Source: a virus. Taken from it: DNA of 37,839 nucleotides. Shown in pieces: positions 17,289 through 27,196 of this stretch (position 1 is the stretch's first letter; each line of letters opens with the position of its first letter). The translations under genes were made by a program, and so were the position numbers. The DNA is taken from the IMG/VR virus record IMGVR_UViG_3300030098_003144, positions 1 through 37,839 of that record; one strand, given 5' to 3'. Below the pieces are notes generated by a model. It was not told the origin of the DNA, ran no database searches, and was given only the letters and a program-made list of their open reading frames with translations.

Positions 17289-20200
17289 TAATCAGTTTCC
17301 TTTTTCATTCTAACTAGTTTATATTGTCCTTCGGGAACAAAGTCGTACCATTTACCGTGCTGATAAACTGCGCTTCCTTTTTTATTACCAGGATCATGGT
17401 ATTGATACATAGGTCTGCCTGCATGAAAGCCTCTAAGATCTATCCATAGACCTTTAGCTATAAGATCTTTATGTTCTGTTGCAGTCCAGTATGAATATCC
17501 TTTCTGTTCTTGTTCTTTATTTATAGCATCAACATCTATATTACCAAAATCGGCATCAGTTACAGTCATCCATGGTATGCGTACAGTAAGTATACCATCT
17601 TCCTCGGAAACACCTTCAGTAAAGCCCATCATACCTTCAGCCTGCAGCTCTACCATTCTTTCTACCTTCATCTTTAGACTAGGATTACTACGGATTCCAC
17701 GAACTTCATTACTAATTGCATTAGTCATAGTATCCATATCCCAACCAATATCATCCAAATCCCCATACTCATCGATGTAACGATCAGCAAACAGACCAAG
17801 TTCTTTAAGATGTTTAGGTATGGTTTCTGGGTCTAAGTCATACTTTTCAGGATTTATTGTAAGCTCTCTAACAACCTTAAGATGTGTCTCTGCTAGACCC
17901 ACTTCTTGGGATTGTGGATTTTCTTTTTGAAACTCAAAAGATTCTTTTCTTACTACTTCATACGCCTGCATAACATTAGCTTCAGTAAGTCCCCCTACCT
18001 CTCCAGTAGCAATTAGATTATTAAAGTTTCTTTTTACAATACCGCTTGTTAAAGCTTCTCTTTCATTGCTAGTTAGGGTTATCTCAGAAGCCACAGATGT
18101 TCCAAGTCTAGGGATATTAACCCATGCATCTAAGGTTGTTTCTTTAGCATCTTTAGTTTCTGTAGGCATTAGCCATCTAGTAAAGTTTGAGGTAGGAACT
18201 ATTTCAAAATTGAGCATACCACTTTCAGACATAGACATTGGAACTGGAAGACCTGCTGCTGAGTCTTGGAATGCGTCATATAATCTAAAGGCAGCTCTTA
18301 GATCCATTGCTCTGCCTTGAGCACTGCCTATAGCAGCTGCAGCAAAAGCACCCTTTAGTTGGTTTCTAGATTCAGGAGTTGCTAACATAATCTGCATAGC
18401 ATACAATAAGGCTGTTTCATATTGTTGTACTGGTTCACCCGCTGACCCCAACCAGAGAGTAAACAAACCCGGTTGATCTGTATTATGTGTATAATCATCT
18501 AGATCCGGCATAGCTTTCTGGACTATCTGACCAACATGAGTATCCTTTACTGCTAACCAGATATCTCGTACAATAGCATCAGACTTATTAGCATTGATAC
18601 CAGTGGTCCTCCACTCTTCTCTTCTTGCTACACTTTCCTCATCGTTAGGCAGTAAGAAAGCTGCTGCTTTTACAAACTCATCAATACCACCTCTCAACGC
18701 CACCGTTAATTGTTGTCTTTCTTCTTCAGTAGCAGAAAAGTCAGTCGTATTCAAAACCATTTCTAATGCCTGTGTTGGTACCCAGGTATTATCTATCCTT
18801 CCATTCATAGCCAAGATAGAGTCTACTACTTCATTAGGAACTCCTGCAGCATTAAATCCTGATTTACCTTCAAGTCCTGCTATAATAGATCCAGCTGTCA
18901 TGATGTCTATAATTTCTTGAGGAGTTGTATTGATAATAGACATTGCGTCATTAGGATCTAAAGATGCCCAGTCACCGCCAGATGCTTGGTCTAGTTTATC
19001 TAAAATCATATCCAAAGCCATGCCTTGTAGCATACCACCACCCGCATCATCTAATATACCTGACCACAATACCCAGTTACCTGTTTTCTCTGCACCGTTT
19101 TTTAGACCCATTAAGAATCTGCCTATACCACCCATTGTTTCTGGAATCTCTCTACTCCAAGTTTTTATATGAGATAGCCCCCTCTTAACCTGTGTAACTA
19201 GATTTGCATCTGTCCGTGCAGATGGATTATTACTAATTGCTTCGGCATATTGCATTCCTATAAACTCAGCCCAGTTACTATCAGCAAATACATCCATTGC
19301 GCCTGTTCTTGTTAGCTCAACCATTCCATCAAAGTTTGCATAGCTAGCTTTAAATGTTGTAATATCTTCTTCAGTAGCACCTGCAGCTAATAGTTGTTCT
19401 GACTTTAGATTAATAAAGTCTGTCCATGCTTCAGACATACCGTTATACTCTTGCCAAAAAGCTGTATACTTATGTGGTTTATTCATTAATTCTTGCCATG
19501 CTTCTGGCGATACACTAACACCAAGCAACACTTGAGAAGCTGCAGCTTTTGTAGGATCATGAGTAATACCTTTAAGCTGTCCTTGAGTTGCTTCCTCTAC
19601 ATTTTCAGCTTCTGTTTCAGCAGCACCTCCTCCAGCTCCAGCAGGATCAATTGCCCTTTCTGAAACATAGTCATACATATCTAACAACCATCTTTCTTGA
19701 TGACGTGTAAGACCCCCGGTGAAAAATGATGTGGTTAACTTACCCCATGCTTCGTATTCAGTTCCATACTTTTCGTTGAATGTTTCTAAAACGGATTGTT
19801 TGTACTCGTCTAAAGTGAATTGACGAAGATCCACTCTATTCATCAATACGTCTACAACACCTCTTGCAGCAGATAAGGCTGCAGTTCTTTCTTCTTTAGT
19901 TTTTGAAGCTAACTCATGTAGAATAGGTAGAGGTGAGTCTTTACCTAATATCTGTTCAAAACGGTCTATAGGTTGATCAGGGTCTACTTCTTCTGGTACT
20001 TCTTCTGGTTCTGTAGCTGCAATCTCTGCTTGAACTTGGGCTTGTAAGTCCTCTAATTGTAGCCAATCAATATTATCTACATTCGTAGCGGTAAGGGATC
20101 TGTTACCTAAAGTAGATCCTATTATAGAATCTAACCATTTAGGGTTTGTTTTCATTAGCTCTGCTATATCTTCTTCAGTTAAAAATTTAAATACTTCCGG

Positions 20201-21151
20201 GCTAGGTTCTTGGGGAGTAGGTTCTTGATCAGCATAGTAATCTAGGTTAGTAAACGGACCGTAGTCTTTTTCAAGTTTATCAACAAACGTTGGTGACAAC
20301 CCAGCCATCAACAAGTCTTCATTAGTCCAGTTATAATGCTTCTTTAGTTTTCCCATACCCATCATAGCAACAGCTGGAGATGAGTCTTTAATAACCTTAA
20401 CTAAATCCATAGACTTCATCCTAGCATCATTCGCTTCTCTATTTCGTAAGCGATCTTTATCTACAGAACTTACTTCGTTGTCTTGAATACCAAGCATTGT
20501 ATTGAATACTTCTATAATAGTAGAGTGATCTGCCTCTTCCCCATTTGCTTGAGCACCTTTAATATAAGCTGCACGTAATTCTGGTAGGGTTTCCCATAGC
20601 TGTTCTATTCTTCCCTCATGGTTTGGAATAGCTTTTAATGATTCCACTACAGCTCTTTCGTCTCCTCCTAGATCAGAAAAAGCTAACACTTGATCAATAA
20701 ACTTATTCATCCAAGCAGGAGAAGGTTCATATCCACGATCTGTTTCAATAAGATCATCACCTCTATTAAGAGCCCTGTGTGTCAAATTCTTTATTCTGTT
20801 GTAAACAATTAACTGAGCTTCGTCTTTTTGTTCTTGAGTAAATTCTTTTCTTTTAAAGGTTTTAGTTGTCCAGTCCCACTCTAAACCATGTCTTTCTTTA
20901 TTGACTCTTCTTAGTTCTTTCCATGCTGTAAAGTCATAACCTTCTGAATACTCCTCAACCGAAGGAATATCCATTGGAGGTGTTTTGAAGAGACCCGTTT
21001 CAATATCCATTTCCATAAGATATTCATCTTCTTTTCCTGTCCATGTTTTATAATATCCAAGATCTTCTAAGTTTTCTGTCTCTTCTACCATACGCTCCCA
21101 AGTAGCTTTACGCTCCTCAATAGGCATGTCCATAAGTTCTTTAGGTAACAT
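17288..21151 (-). CDS. Internal virion (ejection) protein, 1287 aa, gp16 position
   Basis: A 1287-residue, largely helical and acidic protein with no recognised catalytic domain. Its length is close to T7 gp16 (1318 aa), and it sits late in the ejection block, just before the giant gene, whose ATG overlaps its stop. A strong GGAG lies just before the ATG. A Gly/Ala/Glu-rich linker near residues 500-517 and an acidic, proline-containing stretch near residues 390-400 separate putative domains. No transglycosylase active site like that of T7 gp16 was seen. In T7 such proteins form the trans-envelope channel for DNA entry; that role is inferred here from position and size only. It could also be a separate co-injected protein. 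Confidence 0.7.
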   Translation of the reverse strand: MLPKELMDMPIEERKATWERMVEETENLEDLGYYKTWTGKEDEYLMEMDIETGLFKTPPMDIPSVEEYSEGYDFTAWKELRRVNKERHGLEWDWTTKTFKRKEFTQEQKDEAQLIVYNRIKNLTHRALNRGDDLIETDRGYEPSPAWMNKFIDQVLAFSDLGGDERAVVESLKAIPNHEGRIEQLWETLPELRAAYIKGAQANGEEADHSTIIEVFNTMLGIQDNEVSSVDKDRLRNREANDARMKSMDLVKVIKDSSPAVAMMGMGKLKKHYNWTNEDLLMAGLSPTFVDKLEKDYGPFTNLDYYADQEPTPQEPSPEVFKFLTEEDIAELMKTNPKWLDSIIGSTLGNRSLTATNVDNIDWLQLEDLQAQVQAEIAATEPEEVPEEVDPDQPIDRFEQILGKDSPLPILHELASKTKEERTAALSAARGVVDVLMNRVDLRQFTLDEYKQSVLETFNEKYGTEYEAWGKLTTSFFTGGLTRHQERWLLDMYDYVSERAIDPAGAGGGAAETEAENVEEATQGQLKGITHDPTKAAASQVLLGVSVSPEAWQELMNKPHKYTAFWQEYNGMSEAWTDFINLKSEQLLAAGATEEDITTFKASYANFDGMVELTRTGAMDVFADSNWAEFIGMQYAEAISNNPSARTDANLVTQVKRGLSHIKTWSREIPETMGGIGRFLMGLKNGAEKTGNWVLWSGILDDAGGGMLQGMALDMILDKLDQASGGDWASLDPNDAMSIINTTPQEIIDIMTAGSIIAGLEGKSGFNAAGVPNEVVDSILAMNGRIDNTWVPTQALEMVLNTTDFSATEEERQQLTVALRGGIDEFVKAAAFLLPNDEESVARREEWRTTGINANKSDAIVRDIWLAVKDTHVGQIVQKAMPDLDDYTHNTDQPGLFTLWLGSAGEPVQQYETALLYAMQIMLATPESRNQLKGAFAAAAIGSAQGRAMDLRAAFRLYDAFQDSAAGLPVPMSMSESGMLNFEIVPTSNFTRWLMPTETKDAKETTLDAWVNIPRLGTSVASEITLTSNEREALTSGIVKRNFNNLIATGEVGGLTEANVMQAYEVVRKESFEFQKENPQSQEVGLAETHLKVVRELTINPEKYDLDPETIPKHLKELGLFADRYIDEYGDLDDIGWDMDTMTNAISNEVRGIRSNPSLKMKVERMVELQAEGMMGFTEGVSEEDGILTVRIPWMTVTDADFGNIDVDAINKEQEQKGYSYWTATEHKDLIAKGLWIDLRGFHAGRPMYQYHDPGNKKGSAVYQHGKWYDFVPEGQYKLVRMKKETD

Positions 21152-21159
21152 TATATCTC

Positions 21160-23013
21160 CTATGCGTTCATCAGATCACTTGTGTGATTTGAGTGATGTG
21201 CTTTCCTGTGTATTATATGGTTTTTATTTTGTTCACCCCAAGTAGGATCTTCGAAAATTTTATCTAGTTCTTTTATAGTTCCTTGTATAGCTTCAAATCT
21301 TTCTGGTCCTTCAATGTATATGTTTGTAGTTTCATTCCACTCTTTAAAATCTTCCCAATTTATAGGAGCCGTTTTATCTTCTAGTGACATGATATAACGA
21401 TCTATAGCTTCTCTTAAAAAGGCACCCCGTTCTGTAGTTTGATCATGGTACTCGTTGCTCCTGATATCTTTGGTTCGTCGTTTAATTTTTTCCAGATCGC
21501 CTTCTACTACTTCTTCTTGTAAAAGGTGAACAAGTTCGTGAGCCAATGTCTCTATTGGATCCAAAGCTTTTTCGCTAAGAGCAAAGAATAGTGGGGTATC
21601 TCCAAGCAATAAATCTTTACCACCATATTTTTTGTCTACCGAAACTAACTTTTCATCCCTACCTAGAACTGTATCCTTTCTCCTGGTATCTAGTCCTATA
21701 TCACCCCTGTGACTGATGTCATCGTCAGGAATCCATCCTTGAATACCAGCTGTACCTAAATCATGTCGATGCTCTTTTTTAAAATCTGTATCCTCTAGTT
21801 CTGCATAAAATATTCTATGTGGATCATCGGGATCTACTTGATGGTCTATCCATGGGTGTTCACCCACATTCCATGGAGTATCCGATACTCTTAATTTTTC
21901 TGTATCATCTACTGACTCTAAATTTCTAGTTATAGAAATAGTAGTGTTGTCATACCACCTATCACTGCGAGGAATTACCGCAATATGAACGTCTGGATCA
22001 TAATTAGATGATAGCTCTTTGCCCCAAAGCAAATCTATATATTCCTTGTATGGATTATTTGCTTGGATAGGGTTTTCTGCTTGTCTAAGGAGTGCTAGGT
22101 CATATTCGTTTTGCTCCATTCCCATATTCAACATTCTTATCTGAGAAGCTTTCATGTAAGGAAGTTCATTAACGTCCCAAGCTGCGTCAAGACTATTTGC
22201 AAGTAGACCAGAATATTGGTTTTGTATTCCATCTTGCAACTCAGTCCGTAATGTGTAAGCTATATCGCTTGCATCTTTGTAAGCATTAGAAAAGGCAGCA
22301 TACTCTTTCCTAATCCATTTTTCTCTGTCTTTACGAACTGCCGGATCATCTATATCAGATAATTCTTTTAAACGATTACCCATTTCGGTTGCTGTTTTAA
22401 GTAGATCCATTGCATGCTTGTCTGCCTCGTGATACTTTTTCTTTATTTCGAGTATTTCAGGAGTATACTTAGGTATAGGTATAAGTCTACCTTGGTCTCC
22501 AACTACCCTTAATGCATTGCTTAATTCTATATTTCTTTCTTCTTTAGATAATGAACTGATTCGGTGGTTATTTATTATAATCTCGCCACTCTGTATACGC
22601 TTAACTGTTTCCTCATCATAACCTTCTAACCCTGTTGTAAAGCCAGTACCACTAGGCAAAGGGGTTTTTTCTCTAGGATACGTAAATACATCACCCGTTA
22701 AGACTGTGCTTAAACCACTAGCTAGAGGTACTTGAACAAGGGTACCAATACCTGGCTGCTCCCCCTTTTTTAGATTGTTCAGTTCCCGGAACTCTTCTAC
22801 AGATAAACCAGATGCTTGAGAAAGCTTCCAAGTGGTATCGCCTTTGTGTACTACATAATCTCCATGAGTAGGCTCTGAAGGTTTAGTACCATAGGTTTCG
22901 ATTCTATTATGTATCTCTTTTAGATTATGTATATTATTTAAATCTTCGTTTCGAAGCGAATCATTTATATTATGTAATATAGGATTAGTAGTATGTTTAA
23001 ATTCAGGATCCAT
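21160..23013 (-). CDS. Internal virion protein with LysM domain and HExxH zinc metallopeptidase
   Basis: A 617-residue protein. A LysM peptidoglycan-binding domain occupies about residues 53-96 (GDYVVHKGDTTWKLSQ, then NNLKKGEQPGIGTLVQVP). A zinc-peptidase helix reads LAHELVHLLQ (H492, E493, H496), and TERGAFLREAID further on offers E528 or E535 as third ligand. The middle (about 170-480) is helical and then polar, with no family recognised. The start overlaps the upstream stop by one base. In the ejection block, a LysM plus peptidase suggests a virion enzyme that binds the cell wall and cuts peptide cross-links or a protein substrate during DNA entry. The substrate is unknown. Confidence 0.8.
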   Translation of the reverse strand: MDPEFKHTTNPILHNINDSLRNEDLNNIHNLKEIHNRIETYGTKPSEPTHGDYVVHKGDTTWKLSQASGLSVEEFRELNNLKKGEQPGIGTLVQVPLASGLSTVLTGDVFTYPREKTPLPSGTGFTTGLEGYDEETVKRIQSGEIIINNHRISSLSKEERNIELSNALRVVGDQGRLIPIPKYTPEILEIKKKYHEADKHAMDLLKTATEMGNRLKELSDIDDPAVRKDREKWIRKEYAAFSNAYKDASDIAYTLRTELQDGIQNQYSGLLANSLDAAWDVNELPYMKASQIRMLNMGMEQNEYDLALLRQAENPIQANNPYKEYIDLLWGKELSSNYDPDVHIAVIPRSDRWYDNTTISITRNLESVDDTEKLRVSDTPWNVGEHPWIDHQVDPDDPHRIFYAELEDTDFKKEHRHDLGTAGIQGWIPDDDISHRGDIGLDTRRKDTVLGRDEKLVSVDKKYGGKDLLLGDTPLFFALSEKALDPIETLAHELVHLLQEEVVEGDLEKIKRRTKDIRSNEYHDQTTERGAFLREAIDRYIMSLEDKTAPINWEDFKEWNETTNIYIEGPERFEAIQGTIKELDKIFEDPTWGEQNKNHIIHRKAHHSNHTSDLMNA

Positions 23014-23576
23014 TATCTCATTCCTTGTTGTCTAAAAGCTCTAGCTTTCAGTATTTCCATAAGTTCTTTTCGTTCTTCTTCGGTAAGTTCATCACTAGTA
23101 TCTTCAATATATTTTACCATAAACTCATCCACAGCTAACCTAACTTCTTCTTTAGCCTTCGGATCTGCATCATCACTTTGTAAACTTTGAATATATTCTA
23201 CAACAGATCCAGCTTCTTGCAGATTTTCTATACCGATTAGTTTTCCTTGAAGTTCGTTTATTATCCTTGCACCGTTTTTCTTTTCAAGATCGTCCTTCTC
23301 TTTCTGTGTTCTTTTCGCAGCTTCTGATTTTACAAGCTCCGCACCAGCTTCTAATATACTTTGACGAAGAACAGTAGACATCTTATAATCAGCAGCAGCT
23401 TGGGAATTTTCCACACCACTTATCTGACCTTCTGAATTTTTATTTAGTTGGTTAGTATCTGTGTCTCTGAATCGTGGGTCTGTTTCTGTAAACTTAGCGT
23501 TAACTATGTTTACTTCTTGCGACATATCAGGTAGTTCTAGAGGTCTTACATCTTGTCTTTTTTGTTGCGGTCGCAT
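23013..23576 (-). CDS. Ejection-block protein of unknown function (187 aa)
   Basis: A short, highly charged, helical protein rich in Glu, Lys and Gln, with no signal peptide or membrane segment. It is linked to both neighbours by one-base stop/start overlaps, so translation is probably coupled. No family was recognised. Its position between the gp14-like protein and the LysM-peptidase suggests a structural or assembly role in the internal core. The gp15-type core protein of T7 may be represented by this gene together with the upstream 320-residue gene, but no sequence evidence for that is visible. Confidence 0.75.
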   Translation of the reverse strand: MRPQQKRQDVRPLELPDMSQEVNIVNAKFTETDPRFRDTDTNQLNKNSEGQISGVENSQAAADYKMSTVLRQSILEAGAELVKSEAAKRTQKEKDDLEKKNGARIINELQGKLIGIENLQEAGSVVEYIQSLQSDDADPKAKEEVRLAVDEFMVKYIEDTSDELTEEERKELMEILKARAFRQQGMR

Positions 23577-24538
23577 TATAGAACACCTCTCTTATAGATA
23601 TTAGATACTAATTGCCCAGCTATTCTAGCCATAGCTCTAGGTTTATCTTGGATATTAGTGGAATCTTTAAACTTCTTTAATCCTTTCTCAACCACACCTT
23701 TAGTTTCTACATCTCTGTAGTCTAACATGTTTGCCATTACAGGAGCCACATCATCAATAGACAATGTATCAAGATTAGCGAATAAAGACTCATCAACCTG
23801 CCTTTTACCTTCAGAAGTAATACTTCTAGCGATATCCAAATGAGGTTTAACAGCTCTTTGAATAGGTTTAAAACTATTTACCTGTACCGCATACTGTTCG
23901 GCAGCATCAGGACCTTGATCATTTACGGTTAGGTTCTGCCCTACGACATACTTGCCAGTATCATCTTTTATAGAAACTCTGCCATTAACAATCTCAGCTT
24001 CTCCTAGTTTATTCATTCTTTCTAATACTGAGATATCTTTTATATGCTCATACTCAGGTGCTAAAGCATCTAAGGTTTTGCTTGGATCGCTAAATAGCTT
24101 TACTAAAGATTCTTCTAATGCTTTAGAATGTGAGATAGTACTCTTATGTGCAAAGTCTGTTGTAATATATTCCTGCAATTGGGTAAGCTTAGGCATATAG
24201 TGATTAGCCACATCATCATTCTCAACGCTATTTACATTCTGTAGAACAAACAGCTTATCCATAGGTGAATAGGCTTCACTTAACTTAGCATCTATCTCTT
24301 GCATTCTGTAGGCGTTAAACTTTTCCCTAGGTAATCCAGATAAAGCTTCGTAAGTATCATTATATACTGTTCTGTTTTCAGGAGTAATATCAAAAGGTAC
24401 AAACTCTAGCCAGTCTCTAAGAATATTATCACCCTGATAACCTTTAATCCATTCATTACTTCTCTGTACTTGAAGATCAGTATAGTTTTTATTTACTATA
24501 TCTGAAACAGATTTCTTTTTTATAAAATCCATACTCAT
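23576..24538 (-). CDS. Ejection-block protein of unknown function (320 aa)
   Basis: A soluble, mostly helical protein with no signal peptide, membrane segment or catalytic motif that I can name. Its ATG overlaps the stop of the gp14-like gene and its stop overlaps the next start, so it belongs to the same translationally coupled operon. By position it could be part of the internal core or ejectosome (T7 gp15 region), but at 320 residues it is far shorter than T7 gp15 (747). Confidence 0.75.
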   Translation of the reverse strand: MSMDFIKKKSVSDIVNKNYTDLQVQRSNEWIKGYQGDNILRDWLEFVPFDITPENRTVYNDTYEALSGLPREKFNAYRMQEIDAKLSEAYSPMDKLFVLQNVNSVENDDVANHYMPKLTQLQEYITTDFAHKSTISHSKALEESLVKLFSDPSKTLDALAPEYEHIKDISVLERMNKLGEAEIVNGRVSIKDDTGKYVVGQNLTVNDQGPDAAEQYAVQVNSFKPIQRAVKPHLDIARSITSEGKRQVDESLFANLDTLSIDDVAPVMANMLDYRDVETKGVVEKGLKKFKDSTNIQDKPRAMARIAGQLVSNIYKRGVL

Positions 24539-25164
24539 TATGTGTTCGCCTGATAATAAGAACCTGCAACAGCCATAGTTGTTTGTCCAATACCTGACAT
24601 AAGAGCACTGCTATATGCTTGGCTTGGGCTTTGACCATAGTATTGACCTGGTGTGATTTCAGAAATTTTAGTAAAGCCAAAGTCACGCATGTTCAATGTC
24701 TTTTGATACTCATCATCAATAAGACCTTTCTCTAGCGCTGAGTTTACATTGACAGTATCTCTTGCTTTGTGATAGTTACTCATTGCATTCCTAAGCATAG
24801 CTTTAGAAGTAGCTGAGTTAGAGTTCATACGTCCTGCTAGTTGTCCTTGCAGATCACCATAAGCTTTGAACATACCATTAGACATTTGAGACATAGTATT
24901 ATTAGTACGTTCCCGTTGCCAATAACGATTCTTTTCTCTAATCTTTAGAGCTTCTTCACCTATTGCCTGGTTTCTAGCCCACTTCTCCTCTTCTTCTAGA
25001 AGTTGGAACCATGTAGCATTAGCCCAATCTTTGGCTCTAAGTACTTCACTTTCTCTCCACTTGGCTATGTTCAGTGCTGCTTGTTGTTTTGCTGCTCTTG
25101 CTCCTGCTATGGATGATAGAACACCACCTACTGCTTGCATTGCTAATGCGCCTGTTACTGCCAT
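24538..25164 (-). CDS. Internal virion protein, T7 gp14-like (208 aa)
   Basis: Size is close to T7 gp14 (196 aa). The N terminus has a small-residue, membrane-prone stretch (ALAMQAVGGVLSSIAGARAA, residues 6-25) followed by a long helical region rich in Ala, Glu, Arg and Asn. This is the usual look of the smallest ejection protein, which in T7 forms the outer-membrane part of the channel. A strong site (AAGGAGGTAAACC) precedes the ATG. It is the first gene of the ejection block, directly after the large terminase gene. The assignment rests on position, size and composition. Confidence 0.7.
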   Translation of the reverse strand: MAVTGALAMQAVGGVLSSIAGARAAKQQAALNIAKWRESEVLRAKDWANATWFQLLEEEEKWARNQAIGEEALKIREKNRYWQRERTNNTMSQMSNGMFKAYGDLQGQLAGRMNSNSATSKAMLRNAMSNYHKARDTVNVNSALEKGLIDDEYQKTLNMRDFGFTKISEITPGQYYGQSPSQAYSSALMSGIGQTTMAVAGSYYQANT

Positions 25165-25175
25165 GGTTTACCTCC

Positions 25176-26849
25176 TTACCAATATCTTTGATTTGTTTTA
25201 AATGGGTTACGTTTCCGGGGCATATCTTCTCTTAAGACCGCACCAGAAATTCTTTCACCAAGAAGACCGAATATCCTATCATTAGATAGCCACTCTTTAA
25301 CTACTTCCTGGTGCTTCTTATTTTCATTCTGTTGAATAACCTGATCAACGTCAATACTCATGTTGTCATACCAGAATTTAACAGAGGCTGATAGGACATC
25401 TACACGGTCATCTCGTGGCAACGCACCTCGTGCGTCATGAAGCCGTGTGAGCTGTCTTTGGGTTTCTTCGTTCACGATAGCCTTTCGGTTAAAGACAAGC
25501 CTGTGCTGGGCTAATACGGGCTCTAAAGCCTCAAGCATACGAGCTTCCTTCTGCCCAGCCACTCTGTACTCTTCAATTCCTACCTTATGACCGCAAGATG
25601 AAGCCACAACGGGAGCCAAAAGCTGTCCAAACATAGCATCACCGAAGTTACTTTCGACATGTATGTTCTTTATTTGGTATTCATTAGCTAATTTGGCTAT
25701 CTTGGTGAGGACTGCCTTATTGTAGCCCCCATCAAGACCTATTAAATCATGGATAAATATGTATCCGTTCGCAAATGAACTAATACAGACAGCTGTTTCG
25801 TCTGTACCACGACCTGACGGGTCTATAAACATAGCTGTGTGTAGATAGTCTGTATAATTATCCGAGATCCACATGGGTTCATAGATAATATCACCCGCCA
25901 TTCCAAATGATGGGACTCTTTTCATAGGTGTAGAAGAAGCCCATATGATTTTCTCAGGACAGATCATAGGATCTACGTCAATTACCAGTAGATCTGCTAA
26001 TCTTAAAGGATACTTCTCTGCATCTGCAAGAGATGTGTCTAGCTTATAATGTAAAGCAAATAATCTAGGACCGATCTTAGCTTTTCTTCCCTCTAATACT
26101 TCTTCACTAAACCTCTCAGGCTGAGTAGGTTCGCCAGCTTCCCCTTGTAACTGCCATACCCAACTATTGACATTCTCACATTCGGACTCATTGTTCTTGT
26201 CTGGTATAACTGCGGGAAACTTTGTAATAGGATAACCTTCAGCTAGTGTATTGTAGATAGAGTCCCTAATCTGAGGTGTACCTAAGAACAAAACTCGACC
26301 ACCTACGTTACGTATCTGTTCAAACTCTGACACTTTGTTTAACAATTTCTCCCTAGCATTGGCTGTTTCACAATTACCCTCAATCTCTACGTCATCTGCT
26401 ATAACATACTCAGCGTGACTACCTGTAATTTGAGAGGATATACCTCGGGCAAAACAGGATTTATCCTGACCCATCTTAGTACGACACTCTACATTAAAAC
26501 CAAATGCATTATCTGTTGTATGATCCCCTGGTCTCATGTGTTCACAGTAAGGGACAAGGTCTAAGATTTTTCTAGTCATGCTAATAAACTCCGCAGCCTT
26601 GTTACTGGTAGCGGATACAACCATGATAGTAGTGTTAGGATCCTTTAGTAAGAACCAAGAAGCTAAGCAAGCTGTGATAACTGACTTACCAAAGCCACGA
26701 CCAGCCTGTAGCTGCATATCCTCAGGTCCTTCTTGTAGAGCGTCAGCCATAGCGTACTGCGCAGGTGTAGGTTCACCTATACCCATATACTTAAAGCACG
26801 CCCACATGTGATTGCGAAAGTCTTCAAGCATTTCTTCTGGTATATTCAC
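25176..26849 (-). CDS. Terminase large subunit (packaging ATPase and nuclease)
   Basis: 557 residues, close to T7 gp19 (586). The Walker A box is GRGFGKS (50-56) and Walker B reads YVIADDVE (148-155). A coupling-type motif FLGTPQ follows at 188-193. The RNase H-like nuclease half has IDPSGRGTDETAV (D343), VESNFGD (E399) and DRVDVLSA (D484), the three acidic positions expected for the metal site. It pumps phage DNA into the prohead and cuts concatemers, acting with the small subunit. The start is GTG, overlapping the upstream TAG by one base. Three genes upstream is the candidate small subunit. Confidence 0.95.
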   Translation of the reverse strand: MNIPEEMLEDFRNHMWACFKYMGIGEPTPAQYAMADALQEGPEDMQLQAGRGFGKSVITACLASWFLLKDPNTTIMVVSATSNKAAEFISMTRKILDLVPYCEHMRPGDHTTDNAFGFNVECRTKMGQDKSCFARGISSQITGSHAEYVIADDVEIEGNCETANAREKLLNKVSEFEQIRNVGGRVLFLGTPQIRDSIYNTLAEGYPITKFPAVIPDKNNESECENVNSWVWQLQGEAGEPTQPERFSEEVLEGRKAKIGPRLFALHYKLDTSLADAEKYPLRLADLLVIDVDPMICPEKIIWASSTPMKRVPSFGMAGDIIYEPMWISDNYTDYLHTAMFIDPSGRGTDETAVCISSFANGYIFIHDLIGLDGGYNKAVLTKIAKLANEYQIKNIHVESNFGDAMFGQLLAPVVASSCGHKVGIEEYRVAGQKEARMLEALEPVLAQHRLVFNRKAIVNEETQRQLTRLHDARGALPRDDRVDVLSASVKFWYDNMSIDVDQVIQQNENKKHQEVVKEWLSNDRIFGLLGERISGAVLREDMPRKRNPFKTNQRYW

Positions 26850-27196
26850 TATCTACGTCTCCTTGGTGGGGTAAAAGCTAATAAGGCAAAGATAGCTAAG
26901 CTACTAGGGGCTGGAGATATACCATAGTATACAGGGGAATCTATAGTTAGATCCCCCGCATCTGTAGTTATATCAACTATAGTAGACTTAACTTCATTAA
27001 ATGTGTTGAAGTATTCTATAACAGAATCCACTGCCTCTTTACCGACTATGGTTCCTATTATAGCAGCAACTAGCGTTAATGTCAAGATCTTTTTTTCAAG
27101 TTCTTTAATTTTTTTATCTTTTGCTTTACCTCTATCTTCACATTTTTTTAGCTTACTAAGATTATCTTGCTTATGACAATCACAATTACAGTTCAT
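26849..27196 (-). CDS. Small protein with one membrane segment and a PEP-CTERM-like C terminus (115 aa)
   Basis: The N terminus is Cys-rich (MNCNCDCHKQ), followed by a basic coiled coil (about 13-40), a hydrophobic segment (ILTLTLVAAIIGTIVG, about 41-56), a polar domain, and a C terminus that reads PAPSS, then LAIFALLAF, then TPP and four arginines (95-115). Pro-x-Pro, hydrophobic helix and an Arg cluster is the tripartite form of PEP-CTERM sorting tails; here the helix is short. Its ATG overlaps the stop of the 34-residue gene and its stop overlaps the terminase start. The site between the terminase subunits is where T7 carries its spannin gene, so a lysis or envelope function is possible. 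Function is not established. Confidence 0.7.
   Translation of the reverse strand: MNCNCDCHKQDNLSKLKKCEDRGKAKDKKIKELEKKILTLTLVAAIIGTIVGKEAVDSVIEYFNTFNEVKSTIVDITTDAGDLTIDSPVYYGISPAPSSLAIFALLAFTPPRRRR

Noticed and set aside
19900-19930. HELAS at residue 412 of the 1287-residue protein as a zinc-peptidase site
   Set aside because: No second His or Glu at the expected place and no third-ligand helix; probably chance.
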